Below are positions 1 through 8,168 of a stretch of DNA of 64,000 nucleotides, piece by piece. The position numbers were made by a program, and so were the translations under genes. The notes beneath the pieces were generated by a model, which searched no databases, was not told the DNA's origin, and saw nothing but the letters and a program-made list of their open reading frames with translations. Origin of the DNA: an uncultured Roseburia sp. (GTDB lineage Bacteria > Bacillota > Clostridia > Lachnospirales > Lachnospiraceae); contig CANRYS010000007.1 in the NCBI GenBank assembly GCA_947644305.1, positions 93,868 to 157,867 on the forward strand, in the 5' to 3' direction. How positions within the stretch are numbered: the stretch's first letter is position 1; the number at the start of each line of letters is the position of its first letter.

Positions 1-98
1 AAATCTTTACTGAAGGAGGGCATCGTTGCCAGCACTTCGCGAAGTTTTAAGGTGTTTGATCGAGCGTTTTCTTCATGATATGTTATTTTTTTATCCAA
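1..98 (-). CDS. Tyrosine recombinase/integrase, N-terminal fragment cut by window edge
   Basis: Only the first 32 codons are in the window. The start is TTG at 98, preceded at 8 bases by GGAAG. The peptide begins MDKKITYHEENARSN and continues LKLREVLATMPSFSKDF, which resembles the N-terminal SAM-like (core-binding) region of XerC/D-type phage integrases common in Lachnospiraceae. The catalytic domain lies outside the window, so activity cannot be judged. It lies on the same strand as, and downstream of, the CRISPR locus. The family call rests on a short stretch and is from memory. Confidence 0.6.
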   Translation of the reverse strand, partial: MDKKITYHEENARSNTLKLREVLATMPSFSKD

Positions 99-222
99 AT
101 AAATCACTTCCTTTGTTTATATTTAGAACCCATAATTATTATATATAGTATAACATATTAAGGGATGGCTGTATAGCTCTTTTTGAAAAACTAGGGTTTG
201 TCGAAAAGAGTTGGATCATATA

Positions 223-441
223 TTAGATTTTATTTCTTGTGTTGATATATCTAATTTTTTTGTTCTTATATTTCTTATTTGTTTTTTTAACAAAGAAATT
301 TTGTTTTTTCCATTTGATCCATTTGAATAATCTGTGTATCTGTTTTTTTAGTTTTGTAGCAAAAAAGATAAATGCACATAAAATAAAAAATATTTGGTAC
401 ATATCGTTTAATGTAATTTGAGAAATTATATTTTTAACCAT
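223..441 (-). CDS. Small basic single-span membrane protein next to the CRISPR array
   Basis: 72 residues, family not recognised. The start ATG at 441 has a near-perfect ribosome site (GGAGG, 6 bases upstream), which makes it more credible than a random frame. Residues about 14 to 29 (MYQIFFILCAFIFFAT) form one hydrophobic segment. The rest is lysine/arginine rich with no acidic residue after Asp13, so the tail would be strongly positive and is predicted to stay cytosolic. The first bases of its leader are the degenerate last repeat of the CRISPR array, so array transcripts would run into it. It could be a type I toxin-like peptide or an orphan small membrane protein. It is AT-rich and lacks homologues I can name. 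Confidence 0.5.
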   Translation of the reverse strand: MVKNIISQITLNDMYQIFFILCAFIFFATKLKKQIHRLFKWIKWKKQNFFVKKTNKKYKNKKIRYINTRNKI

Positions 442-448
442 TTTATTC

Positions 449-944
449 CTCCAATTTAAGTATGAATTTACACTACTCTCAAACGTATGTTAGTAACGAT
501 GTAACACGCGTATAGTTTTACCACCATATGAATTTACACTACTCTCAAACCGAAGCACATCATTCCGACGGCGTGCGAAGGTTTTACCACCATATGAATT
601 TACACTACTCTCAAACTGATCCAGATCGCTTTCCAGCTTTTTGTTAGTTTTACCACCATATGAATTTACACTACTCTCAAACTTGTGTCCTTTGGGTTAC
701 GATCGGCTTTGCGTTTTACCACCATATGAATTTACACTACTCTCAAACAGACAGAGATCACAGAGATCCGTAATATTGGTTTTACCACCATATGAATTTA
801 CACTACTCTCAAACTGCCCCATCCCAAATAGTTAGAAGTGAAGCGTTTTACCACCATATGAATTTACACTACTCTCAAACAGTCTGAAGATAACATTTAT
901 TTGCCTAAGTTTTACCACCATATGAATTTACACTACTCTCAAAC
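449..944 (-). CRISPR. Type II-A CRISPR array: 7 intact repeats, 1 degenerate repeat, 7 spacers
   Basis: The 36-bp repeats start at 515, 581, 647, 713, 779, 845 and 909; on the transcribed minus strand they begin GTTTGAGAGTAGTG and end GGTGGTAAAAC. The last repeat (449-484) keeps only its first 24 transcribed bases. This marks the left end as the old, leader-distal end and fixes transcription on the minus strand, the same as cas. Spacers are 30 bp (485-514, 551-580, 617-646, 683-712, 749-778, 815-844), except the leader-proximal one (881-908), which is 28 bp. No spacer obviously matches another part of the window. Confidence 0.98.
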
Positions 945-1140
945 CTCAAATTTCAAACTTTATATATAAAAGTGAAAGTTTTAATGTTAATGGATTCTCA
1001 TCGAGCAAACATATCACTACAATATGGGTAAATTTATATGATAGGACAAACACCTCACAATAAACTACGGACTGCATTTTTCGCAGATGTTTTGTTTATT
1101 GTGTAAGAGCGAATAAACTCACTTATATTATTTTACAATA
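945..1140 (-). promoter_or_regulatory. CRISPR leader with ATTTGAG leader-anchoring sequence
   Basis: This AT-rich stretch between csn2 and the first repeat holds no gene. On the minus strand the seven bases directly against the first repeat (951 down to 945) read ATTTGAG. That is the leader-anchoring sequence known to direct spacer integration in streptococcal type II-A systems. An array promoter must lie here, but I could not settle on one. Confidence 0.8.
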
Positions 1141-1142
1141 TT

Positions 1143-1817
1143 TTAAGAAATGATGCAATTATCTTGATCGATAATAATTGTATTTTCTATATTATTTTTT
1201 TCAACAGAGCAATGGCTTTCTATTAATAATAAATGGTACTTTTTATAAAATGCCTGTTCGTATAGATATGTTAACTGTTTATAGTCCAGATAAGATTTAA
1301 TATTGCACAATATAAACAGGCGGATTCCCATAATTTCCGAGGTCAATTCCATATAATTTAATATTTTTTCTAATACATTATCTGAAGAATCTTCAAAAGA
1401 AATGTTCATAAATTTAAAAAAATCTTTGATTTCAATAGAGTCCCGATATTTTAAACTATATTGTAATAATTCAAAGGTTTTCTCTGAAAAGTTTGCCAGA
1501 ATAGAATAGATCGAATTCCATTCTGACAATAATTCACAATTAAAAACATCTCTTTCTAAATGGTTGTATAAGGCAGTCATCATTTTCTTTTGATTGATAT
1601 CAAGTGCGAATACATCAATAATTACTTCACAGGTTTTAGTCAGATTTAATTCTTTACCACCCTCAGATAATACCCATTCACCATTATCTCCATTAACTTG
1701 TCCTTTTATTTGAGAGACAAATTCAAGGAACCTGGAAGGGGATTCAAAGACCAAAACAGGTACCTCATTCTCAGGCAGCTCTATTTGAAAGAAAAAATCA
1801 GGATGTACCAATTTCAC
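1143..1817 (-). CDS. csn2: CRISPR-associated protein Csn2
   Basis: 224 residues, the usual length of the short Csn2 family. Csn2 forms a tetrameric ring that binds DNA ends and is needed for spacer acquisition in type II-A systems. The assignment rests on position (last cas gene before the leader), length and an N-terminus ([16 protein letters not shown]) typical of the family. Its ATG overlaps the cas2 stop by four bases, which suggests translational coupling. Its presence sets the subtype as II-A rather than II-C. Confidence 0.9.
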   Translation of the reverse strand: MKLVHPDFFFQIELPENEVPVLVFESPSRFLEFVSQIKGQVNGDNGEWVLSEGGKELNLTKTCEVIIDVFALDINQKKMMTALYNHLERDVFNCELLSEWNSIYSILANFSEKTFELLQYSLKYRDSIEIKDFFKFMNISFEDSSDNVLEKILNYMELTSEIMGIRLFILCNIKSYLDYKQLTYLYEQAFYKKYHLLLIESHCSVEKNNIENTIIIDQDNCIIS

Positions 1818-2134
1818 AGGATCACCAGCCTTTTATCACTATTTAGTACATTGGAACTTGAGGTTCCAGTAATGTATTCAATTTTAGAAAACTGCCGTTC
1901 TGTCAGGGTAAATGCCTGAACTAAACCGTGCTCTGGTTTATTGTTTCTTACACTTGCCATGATACCATCAGCAACGGTTGTGTTGAGAGCCAATTTACAG
2001 TAGACTGATTCCTGCATCATAAGAAAGCCCGCTTTGATCAAATATTTGCGAAAACGATTATATTCGCGAATATCGCTGGAGCTTTTCATGGGAAGATCAA
2101 ACATAACAATAATTCTCATATATCGATAACTCAT
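1814..2134 (-). CDS. cas2: CRISPR-associated endoribonuclease-fold protein Cas2
   Basis: 106 residues. The N-terminus [16 protein letters not shown] carries the ferredoxin-like first strand with the conserved Asp (FDLP) of Cas2. With Cas1 it forms the integrase complex that inserts new spacers at the leader end. The start is two bases after the cas1 stop; the MSYRYMR opening is usual for II-A Cas2 proteins, which supports this start. Confidence 0.95.
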   Translation of the reverse strand: MSYRYMRIIVMFDLPMKSSSDIREYNRFRKYLIKAGFLMMQESVYCKLALNTTVADGIMASVRNNKPEHGLVQAFTLTERQFSKIEYITGTSSSNVLNSDKRLVIL

Positions 2135-2136
2135 CC

Positions 2137-3012
2137 TTATCCTTCATTTCTGTAAAATCGTAACAATGAAACATCATTTTCATCAATTGCATCAAAAACG
2201 CTTCTGCAATATATTTTTATGGCATTTGATACATAATTTCTCTTTCCATCAATAATAACATTTTCATTCAGCACATCAACAATCTGCATTTTTTCCTCAT
2301 GTTCAAATTGATCTGGAAGATTTTGATATACCTTGCGGTCAATTAATATACGGAAAGGCTCCATCAGGTCAGATCCCAGATTAAATTGGTTAAACATATT
2401 GTCGTGGAATAATCCTAACTGGGTTAGATATCCATTTGCAGTAATTTCACGGTTCACCATTGATAAGATAAGACTATATCCGTAATTTAAGGCGGCATTG
2501 ATAGGAATATCCAAAGTTCGAGAAAATTTCATACCGAATAAAGCATTGAAGTAAACCTTTGCAGCATGTCCTTCACGGTTTGTTTCATCCCCAGGTAGTA
2601 TTTCAGACATATATGTACTCAACAAAGCACTTTCCTCATTTTTCTGTAGATCTTCTAAGAAAAGTTTTTGGTTTCTAATTTTTTCTGAAACAATTTCTGT
2701 CCATATAAGTTTTTTTGATTCTGATGACCATTGGATTTGTTTTCTTACTTTGGCGCTTGTATCATGGCTGCCATAATATCCAATCAGTTCCGAAGAGGGA
2801 TTTCGCTTCTCATCACAAAAAATAACTTTTATTTTTCGTTTTGTCAATTCACAGAGCAGACTGGCAGTAAGGGATACTGCTGTTGATTCGATCATCAGCA
2901 GCAGTATCTCACTAAGATGAATTTTGGTTATCGTATCTTGTCGGACTAGCATATAATCCATTTTATAATCCAGTTTGGCACAATTTGAAATGACAACGAT
3001 CCGCCAGCTCAT
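2137..3012 (-). CDS. cas1: Type II CRISPR-associated integrase Cas1
   Basis: 291 residues, a normal Cas1 length. The region [14 protein letters not shown] carries the metal-binding Glu of the all-helical catalytic domain, and [12 protein letters not shown] is the typical following helix. It catalyses spacer integration with Cas2. Its ATG overlaps the cas9 stop (ATGA), so cas9-cas1-cas2-csn2 reads as one tightly packed operon. No disruption is seen. Confidence 0.96.
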   Translation of the reverse strand: MSWRIVVISNCAKLDYKMDYMLVRQDTITKIHLSEILLLMIESTAVSLTASLLCELTKRKIKVIFCDEKRNPSSELIGYYGSHDTSAKVRKQIQWSSESKKLIWTEIVSEKIRNQKLFLEDLQKNEESALLSTYMSEILPGDETNREGHAAKVYFNALFGMKFSRTLDIPINAALNYGYSLILSMVNREITANGYLTQLGLFHDNMFNQFNLGSDLMEPFRILIDRKVYQNLPDQFEHEEKMQIVDVLNENVIIDGKRNYVSNAIKIYCRSVFDAIDENDVSLLRFYRNEG

Positions 3013-6000
3013 AGGGAAAGCAGGTCGATTTCCTGCTCAAATAATCCTGTTACAGATTGGTGAATAATTTGACATTGGAAATATTTATTAATTGCTTTAT
3101 TTATCTTGATGGTTCCAGCATGAGGGCTTCCCTGTATGTCTTCCAAATTTGCTGTTGTTATCGGTTTGCAGCGCATTAAATTCATGATTTCATTTAATAC
3201 ATAACATTGTTTTTCACAGGATAACTGTGAAAATATGTCGCGTCCTTTTATTAATGTTTCCAATTGGCTGGCTGGGCGATGTTGATAAATGGTATCTCTT
3301 TGTTTGCGATACAATTCATCGTACATCTTAAGATTTTCAATAGTAGTAATGCCATCATTCTCTGTGATAGGCAACAGTTCTTTACCATGAAAATTCTGGT
3401 TGCGAAGAAGATATTTCTCGATATTTTTTAGGTATATTTCATATTTATCATCCAACAGTAATTGGACGGCACATTGAAAGAGTAATTGTTTTCCAGTGGT
3501 TCCCCTAAGGTGCATTGGAAATCTATTTACTACGAATAGAGTATCTTTTTTTATCTTTGGTAATAAAATATTTGGATTTTTTAGTTTATAAGTATCTTTG
3601 CAATAATCAATAAATATATTTATGTCTTTTTCTATTGCTTCTTTTAGATAAAGGGGAACCGCTTCAATACTTTTTTGGATGTTTCCTTTTTTGTTTTCTG
3701 AGGTGACAAGGGCAAAGTAAGCAGGTGTTATGGTCTTATATCCGCCGTATTTGGTTACATCCATTCCTTTTTTTATAGGAACAGATGCATTTGCTGTCTT
3801 GCTTACGATTTGGGAATCGAAGAAGCCACTGTTTTGCCCGCATTTATTTTCTGTTGCAAATCGTGTATAGCGAATATCTCGAAGTTTTAATTGTTTTCGG
3901 ACCGTTTTAAGTGATCCTTCTTCACCACGTTTCCAGATCACATGTTTCTTTACTATATCATGATTAAACATCTGATTTAAGTTATATTTCTCCTTTTCAG
4001 ATGGATGATTCTTAAGCCAATGTAAGGGATTATTTGTAAACTTTTCATGATATACATTTCCAACTACAATATTTAAATAGGCATCCTTTGCATGATGATA
4101 ATCGTTTAAGGAACGGCATTTCTTTATTTTTAATATCTCATTTCTAAAATCAGAAACAGCCTTTGCTTTTACATATACGACATTTGAATCGTTGTATAGG
4201 CGCTGGAACAATTCAGCTACCACTTTTGAAGACTGACGGGTTTCAACTAGTTGTCGATTGATAAACCCTGCCAACTCTTCATCGGTTAGCGGAGATTTAC
4301 GAGTCAGGCGACGATATTTTTCTTTGGAAATTAACCCTTGATCCTCTAAGTAATGCCAGAATTCTTTCATTTTTTCCTGAATAGCCGGGGATAACATATG
4401 ATTACTTTTTTTCAGATTAATATCCCGTTTGACCAGAACCAGATTATCTAGGCTATCATCTTTTGTTTTAGACTGTGGATATATGTGATCCCGGTCATAT
4501 ACTGATGTGTCAGTGAGGCGGGATAGATCAATGGATTCCCCAGAATACATGCATTTTCCCATTTGTGTATAGTATAAGTATAACTTGATACTGCGAAACT
4601 CACTCTCCTGTTGGTCTTCCAGTTCCTTTTTCCAGTCTCTGCTCTCATCTCTTATTTTTGCATAGAGCTGTAATAATTTCTTTTGTCGAGAATCGGTTGG
4701 TCTTTTTTCTTTTGGTCCTCTTGCCATTTCAATAAAAATCTTTTTTGGCTGTTTACCCATGATTTTTTTTACTTCTTCTGCGATCAAAAGAACCTGCCAT
4801 GCTGCTCGTTTGATCGCAGGGGAAGCTATCAGATCTGCCATAATAGTTTCATATGAGAAATTTGTTACCTCAGGGACAGCTTTACGATTATGCTTTTCTA
4901 TTTCCTCTGCAAAAGTGTAGTTTGAGCTTAACAGCTGCATCAAATTGTCGTTTGTATTACGAAGAGCACTTATAATACTGAATACTTCTCCAGTTTTTAT
5001 AGAAGTTCCCTCTAAACCATTTAAAAATTCCCTGGATAATCGCCCCCAGCCCTGATATTTCAGTTTACATATTCGTTCCATTTGTTTATCACTGATCTGC
5101 TTTGTTTCATATTTGCAACGAATTATATTTTTTAGCATTTTTGGTGCATCGCCATATAAGGTGATCCAAAGAATAAGGTCTTCTGCTATTTCCCTCACCG
5201 ATTGTTTCCGTATTTCATCTCCAAATATCTTTTTCATCTCTAGATATGAGCCAAGAGAACTTTTAAACCGTTGATCAATTCCAGAGATATCTTTTTGTTC
5301 TACACGGTATCCCTCACATTTTAGAAATTCCAGAATCTTTTTGGGGGTCACTTGTTTTTGCTTCTGAAATAAGTCAGTAAATAACTTAATCTTTGTTTCC
5401 ACAGGCAAAGGTTCATTCTTGATTTTGAGATTATTCAGTTCGTTCCAAACCATAAACTCCGAATATAAAAGAGAGTGTTTGGGTAATACATCTTTTCCTA
5501 TCAAGTAGGTACATTTATTTGTCATTCGTCGAATAAATTTTTCAGCGGACTTATTTTCATCTACGATTTCGTCAAAATTCCATGGTCGTATGGGACCGTC
5601 TTTTTTACGTACCATCCAGCTATTTGTACCAACCGAAGTATTAAGTGGTCCAACATAATAGGGGATCCGAAATTCAAATAATTGAATAATCTTTTCTGAA
5701 ATAGTGATTCCCTGCTCATCTTTTTTATTTAAAAATGCATAGTGCTTTTTTGCGTTATCTAAAATTTTCTTTAGCTCAATATCATGAACTTGGTAGGGGA
5801 TTACACTATTGTCCTTTGATACTTGTAATGGCAAATAAGTTCCTGCATCCAATTCCATTTTTATTTTTTCAATCGTATTCTGTGCATCAGGGTGTTGGAT
5901 ATTTGTAAAAATATTTTTAATCGTTTTTGTCAATTCCTCATAAGTGCATTTTTTTACGGAATGCCTTTTTCCATTTCTTCGTGTGCTCCCAATATAATTG

Positions 6001-7103
6001 CAATAATTTTTTGATGAAGGACTATCCGCTTTTTGAAAAAAACTTTGATATTGATCATTGGCATAAGTACGAATTAGTTTCTTTAATTCTAATAAATCTT
6101 TCTGATGTTTATTATAAATATGTACCTTAGCAAAGGAAAGATAGGAGTTTCCGTTATGTTCTCCACCCTTTAAGATATCTGCAAGGATGCTCCAATCATA
6201 TACCCCTTTTAATATGTCCAGTACTCCGCACCTCTCTTGTAGGAGATCTTCCAGTTCTGGGCGAATTTCATCAAAAGAACTTTCTGAAAATGATATACTA
6301 GAGCGTTCTGCTTCTTTTAATGTCTCATCAGAAAAAATATCTGCTAATTTACATTTAGAGCCACAGATCAAAGAAATAATTGCTTTTAATTGTTTTTGCT
6401 TCTCTTTATCGTCATATTGCAAGTATTCTAAGAACTGAGAGGCTTTATCTCGTTTTGATAATTTCTTGTCTTGAATGATTTTTTTCAAATCATCCATTTT
6501 ACGCTGGTCCACTTTTATATTACAATTTAGTTCAATTTCAAATTCATCTCTTATACACTGTGACATTTTATCAAAGGCGCATTCAAAAGAGGTTGCATTT
6601 TCAATGGTACCTGAAAATAAAAAGTGACCCCGGTGCTTTAAAATATGGTGTATAGCAAGATAAACGAGTCGTATATCTTTCTTTTCCTCATTTTGAATCA
6701 ATTCTTTTCTCAAATGATAGATCGTTGGGTATTCACGATGATAATCTATATCAGTATAATTTGTGTCATAAAATAGGGTATTAGACTGGGGAAACCGCTT
6801 GTCCTCTGGAAGAAATGTGCTATCTTTAAGTCTTTGAAAGAAACCAGGATCAACCTTACAAATCTCATCCGAAAAAAGTTCTTGCAAAAGTTCAATTCTC
6901 CATCTTCGTCTCTGTAGCCTTCTACGGAGAGTACGGCTAAGGCGACGTTTCTCTGCTGTTTGTGCCTCATCAAATAGTCGGCTTCCCCACATTGTTTTTC
7001 CATTAAATCGAAGCAGGCGGTAATTTTCGTCAGTTACGGCCCAGCCTACAGAATTTGTTCCTATATCAACCCCCAAATAATAGTTTTCCCTTGTCTTTTT
7101 CAT
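3009..7103 (-). CDS. cas9: CRISPR-associated endonuclease Cas9 (type II-A)
   Basis: 1364 residues from the ATG at 7103, close to SpCas9. I prefer this start to the ATG at 7136 because AAAGGA lies 8 to 9 bases upstream and the protein then opens MKKTRENYYLGVDIGTNSVG. Visible parts in order: RuvC-I with Asp13; an arginine-rich bridge helix (TLRRRLQRRRWR); the recognition lobe; RuvC-II (IFIEMARGPKEKRP); HNH with YDRDHIYPQSK, His873 being the predicted nickase residue; RuvC-III (DYHHAKDAYLN); and a C-terminal PAM-interacting region. All catalytic residues are present, so it should be an active RNA-guided double-strand nuclease. PAM preference cannot be read from sequence. Confidence 0.97.
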   Translation of the reverse strand: MKKTRENYYLGVDIGTNSVGWAVTDENYRLLRFNGKTMWGSRLFDEAQTAEKRRLSRTLRRRLQRRRWRIELLQELFSDEICKVDPGFFQRLKDSTFLPEDKRFPQSNTLFYDTNYTDIDYHREYPTIYHLRKELIQNEEKKDIRLVYLAIHHILKHRGHFLFSGTIENATSFECAFDKMSQCIRDEFEIELNCNIKVDQRKMDDLKKIIQDKKLSKRDKASQFLEYLQYDDKEKQKQLKAIISLICGSKCKLADIFSDETLKEAERSSISFSESSFDEIRPELEDLLQERCGVLDILKGVYDWSILADILKGGEHNGNSYLSFAKVHIYNKHQKDLLELKKLIRTYANDQYQSFFQKADSPSSKNYCNYIGSTRRNGKRHSVKKCTYEELTKTIKNIFTNIQHPDAQNTIEKIKMELDAGTYLPLQVSKDNSVIPYQVHDIELKKILDNAKKHYAFLNKKDEQGITISEKIIQLFEFRIPYYVGPLNTSVGTNSWMVRKKDGPIRPWNFDEIVDENKSAEKFIRRMTNKCTYLIGKDVLPKHSLLYSEFMVWNELNNLKIKNEPLPVETKIKLFTDLFQKQKQVTPKKILEFLKCEGYRVEQKDISGIDQRFKSSLGSYLEMKKIFGDEIRKQSVREIAEDLILWITLYGDAPKMLKNIIRCKYETKQISDKQMERICKLKYQGWGRLSREFLNGLEGTSIKTGEVFSIISALRNTNDNLMQLLSSNYTFAEEIEKHNRKAVPEVTNFSYETIMADLIASPAIKRAAWQVLLIAEEVKKIMGKQPKKIFIEMARGPKEKRPTDSRQKKLLQLYAKIRDESRDWKKELEDQQESEFRSIKLYLYYTQMGKCMYSGESIDLSRLTDTSVYDRDHIYPQSKTKDDSLDNLVLVKRDINLKKSNHMLSPAIQEKMKEFWHYLEDQGLISKEKYRRLTRKSPLTDEELAGFINRQLVETRQSSKVVAELFQRLYNDSNVVYVKAKAVSDFRNEILKIKKCRSLNDYHHAKDAYLNIVVGNVYHEKFTNNPLHWLKNHPSEKEKYNLNQMFNHDIVKKHVIWKRGEEGSLKTVRKQLKLRDIRYTRFATENKCGQNSGFFDSQIVSKTANASVPIKKGMDVTKYGGYKTITPAYFALVTSENKKGNIQKSIEAVPLYLKEAIEKDINIFIDYCKDTYKLKNPNILLPKIKKDTLFVVNRFPMHLRGTTGKQLLFQCAVQLLLDDKYEIYLKNIEKYLLRNQNFHGKELLPITENDGITTIENLKMYDELYRKQRDTIYQHRPASQLETLIKGRDIFSQLSCEKQCYVLNEIMNLMRCKPITTANLEDIQGSPHAGTIKINKAINKYFQCQIIHQSVTGLFEQEIDLLSL

Positions 7104-7173
7104 GTGTTTTTCCTTTCTTTTCGCTCTAGTTGCCATAGTGGCAGTGTCGGACTAAATATATTGTATTTTTGAC

Positions 7174-7202
7174 TTGACTTTTTTTATCTGATACGTTATT
7201 AT
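7174..7202 (+). promoter_or_regulatory. Promoter of the tracrRNA
   Basis: TTGACT at 7174-7179, a 17-base spacer and TATTAT at 7197-7202 form a near-consensus sigma-70/SigA promoter pointing right. The predicted start of transcription near 7209 is only about 9 bases before the anti-repeat, giving a short tracrRNA. It is divergent from cas9, whose own promoter I could not place with confidence. Confidence 0.75.
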
Positions 7203-7208
7203 GTATAC

Positions 7209-7328
7209 AACTCAAAGGTTTTACCACCATATGAGTTTACACTACAAGTTCAAATAAAAATTTATTCTAATCGCTCTTCGGAGCCTCCACAGGAGTGGAT
7301 TTAAGACTTGCTTCGGCGAGTCTTTTTT
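7209..7328 (+). ncRNA. tracrRNA of the type II-A system
   Basis: The anti-repeat begins at 7218. Its first 28 bases match the array repeat except for one A-to-G change, which still pairs with the crRNA as G-U. A bulge region CAAGTTCAAATAA follows, closely like the SpCas9 tracrRNA, then short stems around GCTCTTCGGAGC and CCACAGGAGTGG. The 3' end is an intrinsic terminator (stem 7303-7311/7316-7324 with a TTCG loop, then a T run). It should pair with pre-crRNA, be trimmed by RNase III and load Cas9. The ends are estimated. Confidence 0.92.
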
Positions 7329-7357
7329 ATCTATAGGTAGGTTCTCAATTCGCAGAG

Positions 7358-7422
7358 CAAAAAAATCAGCGAAGCTGATTCTTAAGAGGTGTGCGCTTTT
7401 CAGCCTCACCTCTTTTAAGGCA
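7358..7422 (-). ncRNA. Candidate small RNA converging on the tracrRNA gene
   Basis: On the minus strand a TATAAT box (7433-7428) is followed by two stems: AAGAGGTG at 7384-7391 with CACCTCTT at 7407-7414, then a 7-bp stem at 7364-7380 followed by a T run, which is an intrinsic terminator. The -35 is poor (TTTTCT). The predicted RNA of about 65 bases would end roughly 30 bases from the tracrRNA 3' end. Alternatively it is only a second terminator for the blaI transcript. No family recognised. Confidence 0.35.
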
Positions 7423-7493
7423 ATCATATTATAACATATTTATTTCCAAAAGAAAATAAGATTACTATAATTTTCCATCCACCAACTACAAAA

Positions 7494-7530
7494 AAGAAGC
7501 ACAAATTCCTAACGGAATCTTCTGCTTCTT
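7494..7530 (-). terminator. Intrinsic terminator after the BlaI-family gene
   Basis: Stem AAGAAGC (7494-7500) with GCTTCTT (7524-7530) and extra internal pairs, followed on the minus strand by a run of T (7493-7489). It lies just downstream of the stop at 7573. Confidence 0.75.
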
Positions 7531-7572
7531 TACTTATATTTATTTCTTATTTACATTATGTACGCCGATTTT

Positions 7573-7947
7573 TTAGTTACAATTGCTAACTACTTTTTTA
7601 AGTTCCAGGATCTCCTCTGTAGACAAAATCTTTCCATCAAAATAATCATGAATAAAGGTAGCCACAGAACCGTTATAAAGATTTTTTATCAGTACGCTTG
7701 TTTCGATCTCCTGGACCTGTTTTTTGGAAATCGCTGCCCGGCATAAAAAGCCAGGATCTTCTCTGGTGATGGCGCCTTTATCGATCAAGCGCTTGATATA
7801 GGTGTAGGTGGTGTTCTTTTCCCATCCAATATATTCTTTAATGATCTTGGAAATATCTTTGGCTGCCAGTACTTTATTGCTCCAAAGCAGCTCCATGACA
7901 TTTAGCTCACCTTCATGGAGACGGATCTCCTTTTTTTGCGCACTCAT
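7573..7947 (-). CDS. BlaI/MecI/CopY-family transcriptional repressor
   Basis: 124 residues. The winged-helix region (LHEGELNVMELLW and NTTYTYIKRLIDKGAI) matches the BlaI/MecI family, dimeric repressors of resistance or metal-homeostasis genes that are normally inactivated by a BlaR1-type membrane protease. No BlaR1 partner lies beside it: the next minus-strand gene upstream is rluD and downstream is the tracrRNA region, so it is an orphan. Two 15-bp palindromes 5' of the gene suggest autoregulation. AGGAGG lies about 13 bases upstream of the start ATG, slightly far, but no better start is seen. Confidence 0.85.
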   Translation of the reverse strand: MSAQKKEIRLHEGELNVMELLWSNKVLAAKDISKIIKEYIGWEKNTTYTYIKRLIDKGAITREDPGFLCRAAISKKQVQEIETSVLIKNLYNGSVATFIHDYFDGKILSTEEILELKKVVSNCN

Positions 7948-7985
7948 TCTTCTCTACATACCTCCTCGTATACCGTATTCTTCCA

Positions 7986-8030
7986 TTGTAGAATTCACAA
8001 AACCCCATTCTCGTGCTGTAGTATACACAA
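7986..8030. promoter_or_regulatory. Two operator-like palindromes upstream of the BlaI-family gene
   Basis: TTGTAGAATTCACAA (7986-8000) and CTGTAGTATACACAA (8016-8030) are near-perfect dyads of the same form, with centres exactly 30 bp apart (about three helical turns). This fits cooperative binding of a dimeric repressor, and TGTA/TACA-type half sites are known for BlaI. The promoter itself is not clear. Confidence 0.5.
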
Positions 8031-8168
8031 AAATATCTTTGTCATTAACAAAGGATTTCCTGTTTGTGTTTTTCAAGAATCTCCCCAGAATCCTTTCTCA
8101 GCTACCGAGAGAAATTATCTATATTCTACTACAATAGAACTGCGAAGTCAAGGGAATTTTTGCACAAT

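Noticed and set aside
239..421. Plus-strand hydrophobic open frame
   Set aside because: It mirrors the minus-strand small ORF, has no ribosome site, and the minus frame has a strong one.
641..835. Plus-strand open frame with a repeated LPPYEFTLLSN peptide
   Set aside because: It is the CRISPR repeat translated; 36 + 30 = 66 bp keeps the frame open by chance.
7134..7136. Cas9 start at the upstream ATG (11 extra residues)
   Set aside because: No ribosome site; the ATG at 7103 has one and gives a typical Cas9 N-terminus.
7242..7427. Minus-strand 61-codon frame across the tracrRNA
   Set aside because: Lies over structured RNA signals, with no ribosome site.
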